Shown in pieces: positions 63,754 through 64,000 of a stretch of DNA of 64,000 bases. How positions within the stretch are numbered: the stretch's first letter is position 1; each line of letters starts with the position of its first letter. The position numbers and the translations under genes are program-made. The notes under the pieces are model-generated. The model saw only the letters and a list, made by a program, of their open reading frames with translations, made no database searches and was not told where the DNA came from. This stretch comes from G963665925 sp050596425 (lineage in GTDB: Bacteria; Bacillota; Clostridia; Peptostreptococcales; Acidaminobacteraceae). The stretch is from NCBI RefSeq assembly GCF_050596425.1, contig NZ_CP192292.1:1178001-1242000 (forward strand), given 5' to 3'.

Positions 63754-64000
63754 GTGATCAAATCAACAGCTGATGCACTTCTAAAATCGTTAAGACCAGA
63801 AATTGTTTATATAGATGAACCGATGAACAAACACACGTCATTTAAAATTGGTGGACCAGCCGATGTGCTTGTCATGCCTCAGACAGTAGAAGACGTTAAA
63901 TGTGTTTTGGACATTTGTAAGGAACACGCCTGTCCATGCCATATTGTTGGCAATGGAAGCAACCTGCTTGTAGGAGATGATGGCATTAGAGGTGTCGTTC
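63754..64000 (+). CDS. murB: UDP-N-acetylenolpyruvoylglucosamine reductase, 5' part
   Basis: First 82 residues of MurB, which makes UDP-N-acetylmuramate in peptidoglycan synthesis. Visible: MNKHTSFKIGGPADVLVMP near residue 24 and IVGNGSNLLVGDDGIRGVV near residue 64, the FAD-binding pattern. The GTG start has AAGGAG seven bases before; the overlapping ATG meets a stop at once. The gene continues beyond the window. Confidence 0.95.
   Translation, partial: MIKSTADALLKSLRPEIVYIDEPMNKHTSFKIGGPADVLVMPQTVEDVKCVLDICKEHACPCHIVGNGSNLLVGDDGIRGVV

Overview
The window looks like the chromosome of a strictly anaerobic, fermentative, hydrogen-forming Clostridia-type Firmicute. Reasons: moderately AT-rich DNA, strong GGAGG-type ribosome binding sites, hprK (a low-GC Gram-positive marker), a four-subunit NAD-linked [FeFe] hydrogenase, S-layer-type and lipoprotein genes, and many U-tailed terminators. 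The genus cannot be fixed from sequence alone; the Fusibacter/Acidaminobacter neighbourhood is a guess. No rRNA, tRNA, CRISPR array, transposase or phage gene was recognised.

Layout. 0-2.3 kb: 3' end of uvrC, then hprK. 3.8-8.3 kb: hndABCD-type hydrogenase operon. 8.8-13.6 kb: a 1,578-residue secreted protein with an aerolysin-like pore-forming module, four discoidin-like domains, four InlB-type repeats and a long acidic repeat tail. 13.8-22.4 kb: a DUF1835 protein, a tiny membrane protein, an HD-GYP sensor, tmk, a DUF1846 protein and an SLH-type exoprotein. 22.6-23.6 kb: two lipoproteins, one a rhodanese. 24.2-28.1 kb: an apparent operon around a group D-like (putatively sensory) [FeFe] hydrogenase with two DRTGG proteins, two HATPase proteins and a PHP phosphoesterase. 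28.4-31.6 kb: three TadE/TadG-like genes. 31.8-39.6 kb: M29 aminopeptidase, split chromate transporter, GH18 protein, a frameshifted methyltransferase, an aminotransferase and BKACE pair, and a DUF3870 protein. 40.0-43.5 kb: a GlnK/GlnL-like two-component system with a dicarboxylate/amino-acid symporter. 43.8-48.4 kb: a tiny zinc-ribbon protein, galM, an H-NOX chemoreceptor and an NMO/FabK-like flavoprotein. 48.7-51.9 kb: a structured leader RNA and a pantothenate operon (PanG-like, panB, panC, panD). 52.0-60.5 kb: a TetR repressor with its operator and two ABC efflux modules. 60.6-63.5 kb: two molybdenum cofactor genes and a formate/nitrite-type channel. The window ends inside murB.

How the genes work together. 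Hydrogen metabolism appears twice: a catalytic bifurcating-type enzyme and a separate sensor-like hydrogenase operon that may report redox or H2 state. The H-NOX receptor keeps the full O2-binding pocket, which suits an anaerobe that avoids oxygen. The pan operon would make beta-alanine and pantoate and condense them to pantothenate, and its leader ends in a terminator just before the first gene. In many Clostridia hprK is followed closely by murB; here about 61 kb lies between them.

Most notable for follow-up: the aerolysin-like mosaic exoprotein, the group D hydrogenase operon, the pan leader RNA, the oxygen-type H-NOX receptor, a family of intergenic palindromes (CTTGCAAAAT ends) that recurs at several loci, and a cluster of abnormal starts, frames and stops between 34.2 and 39.1 kb.
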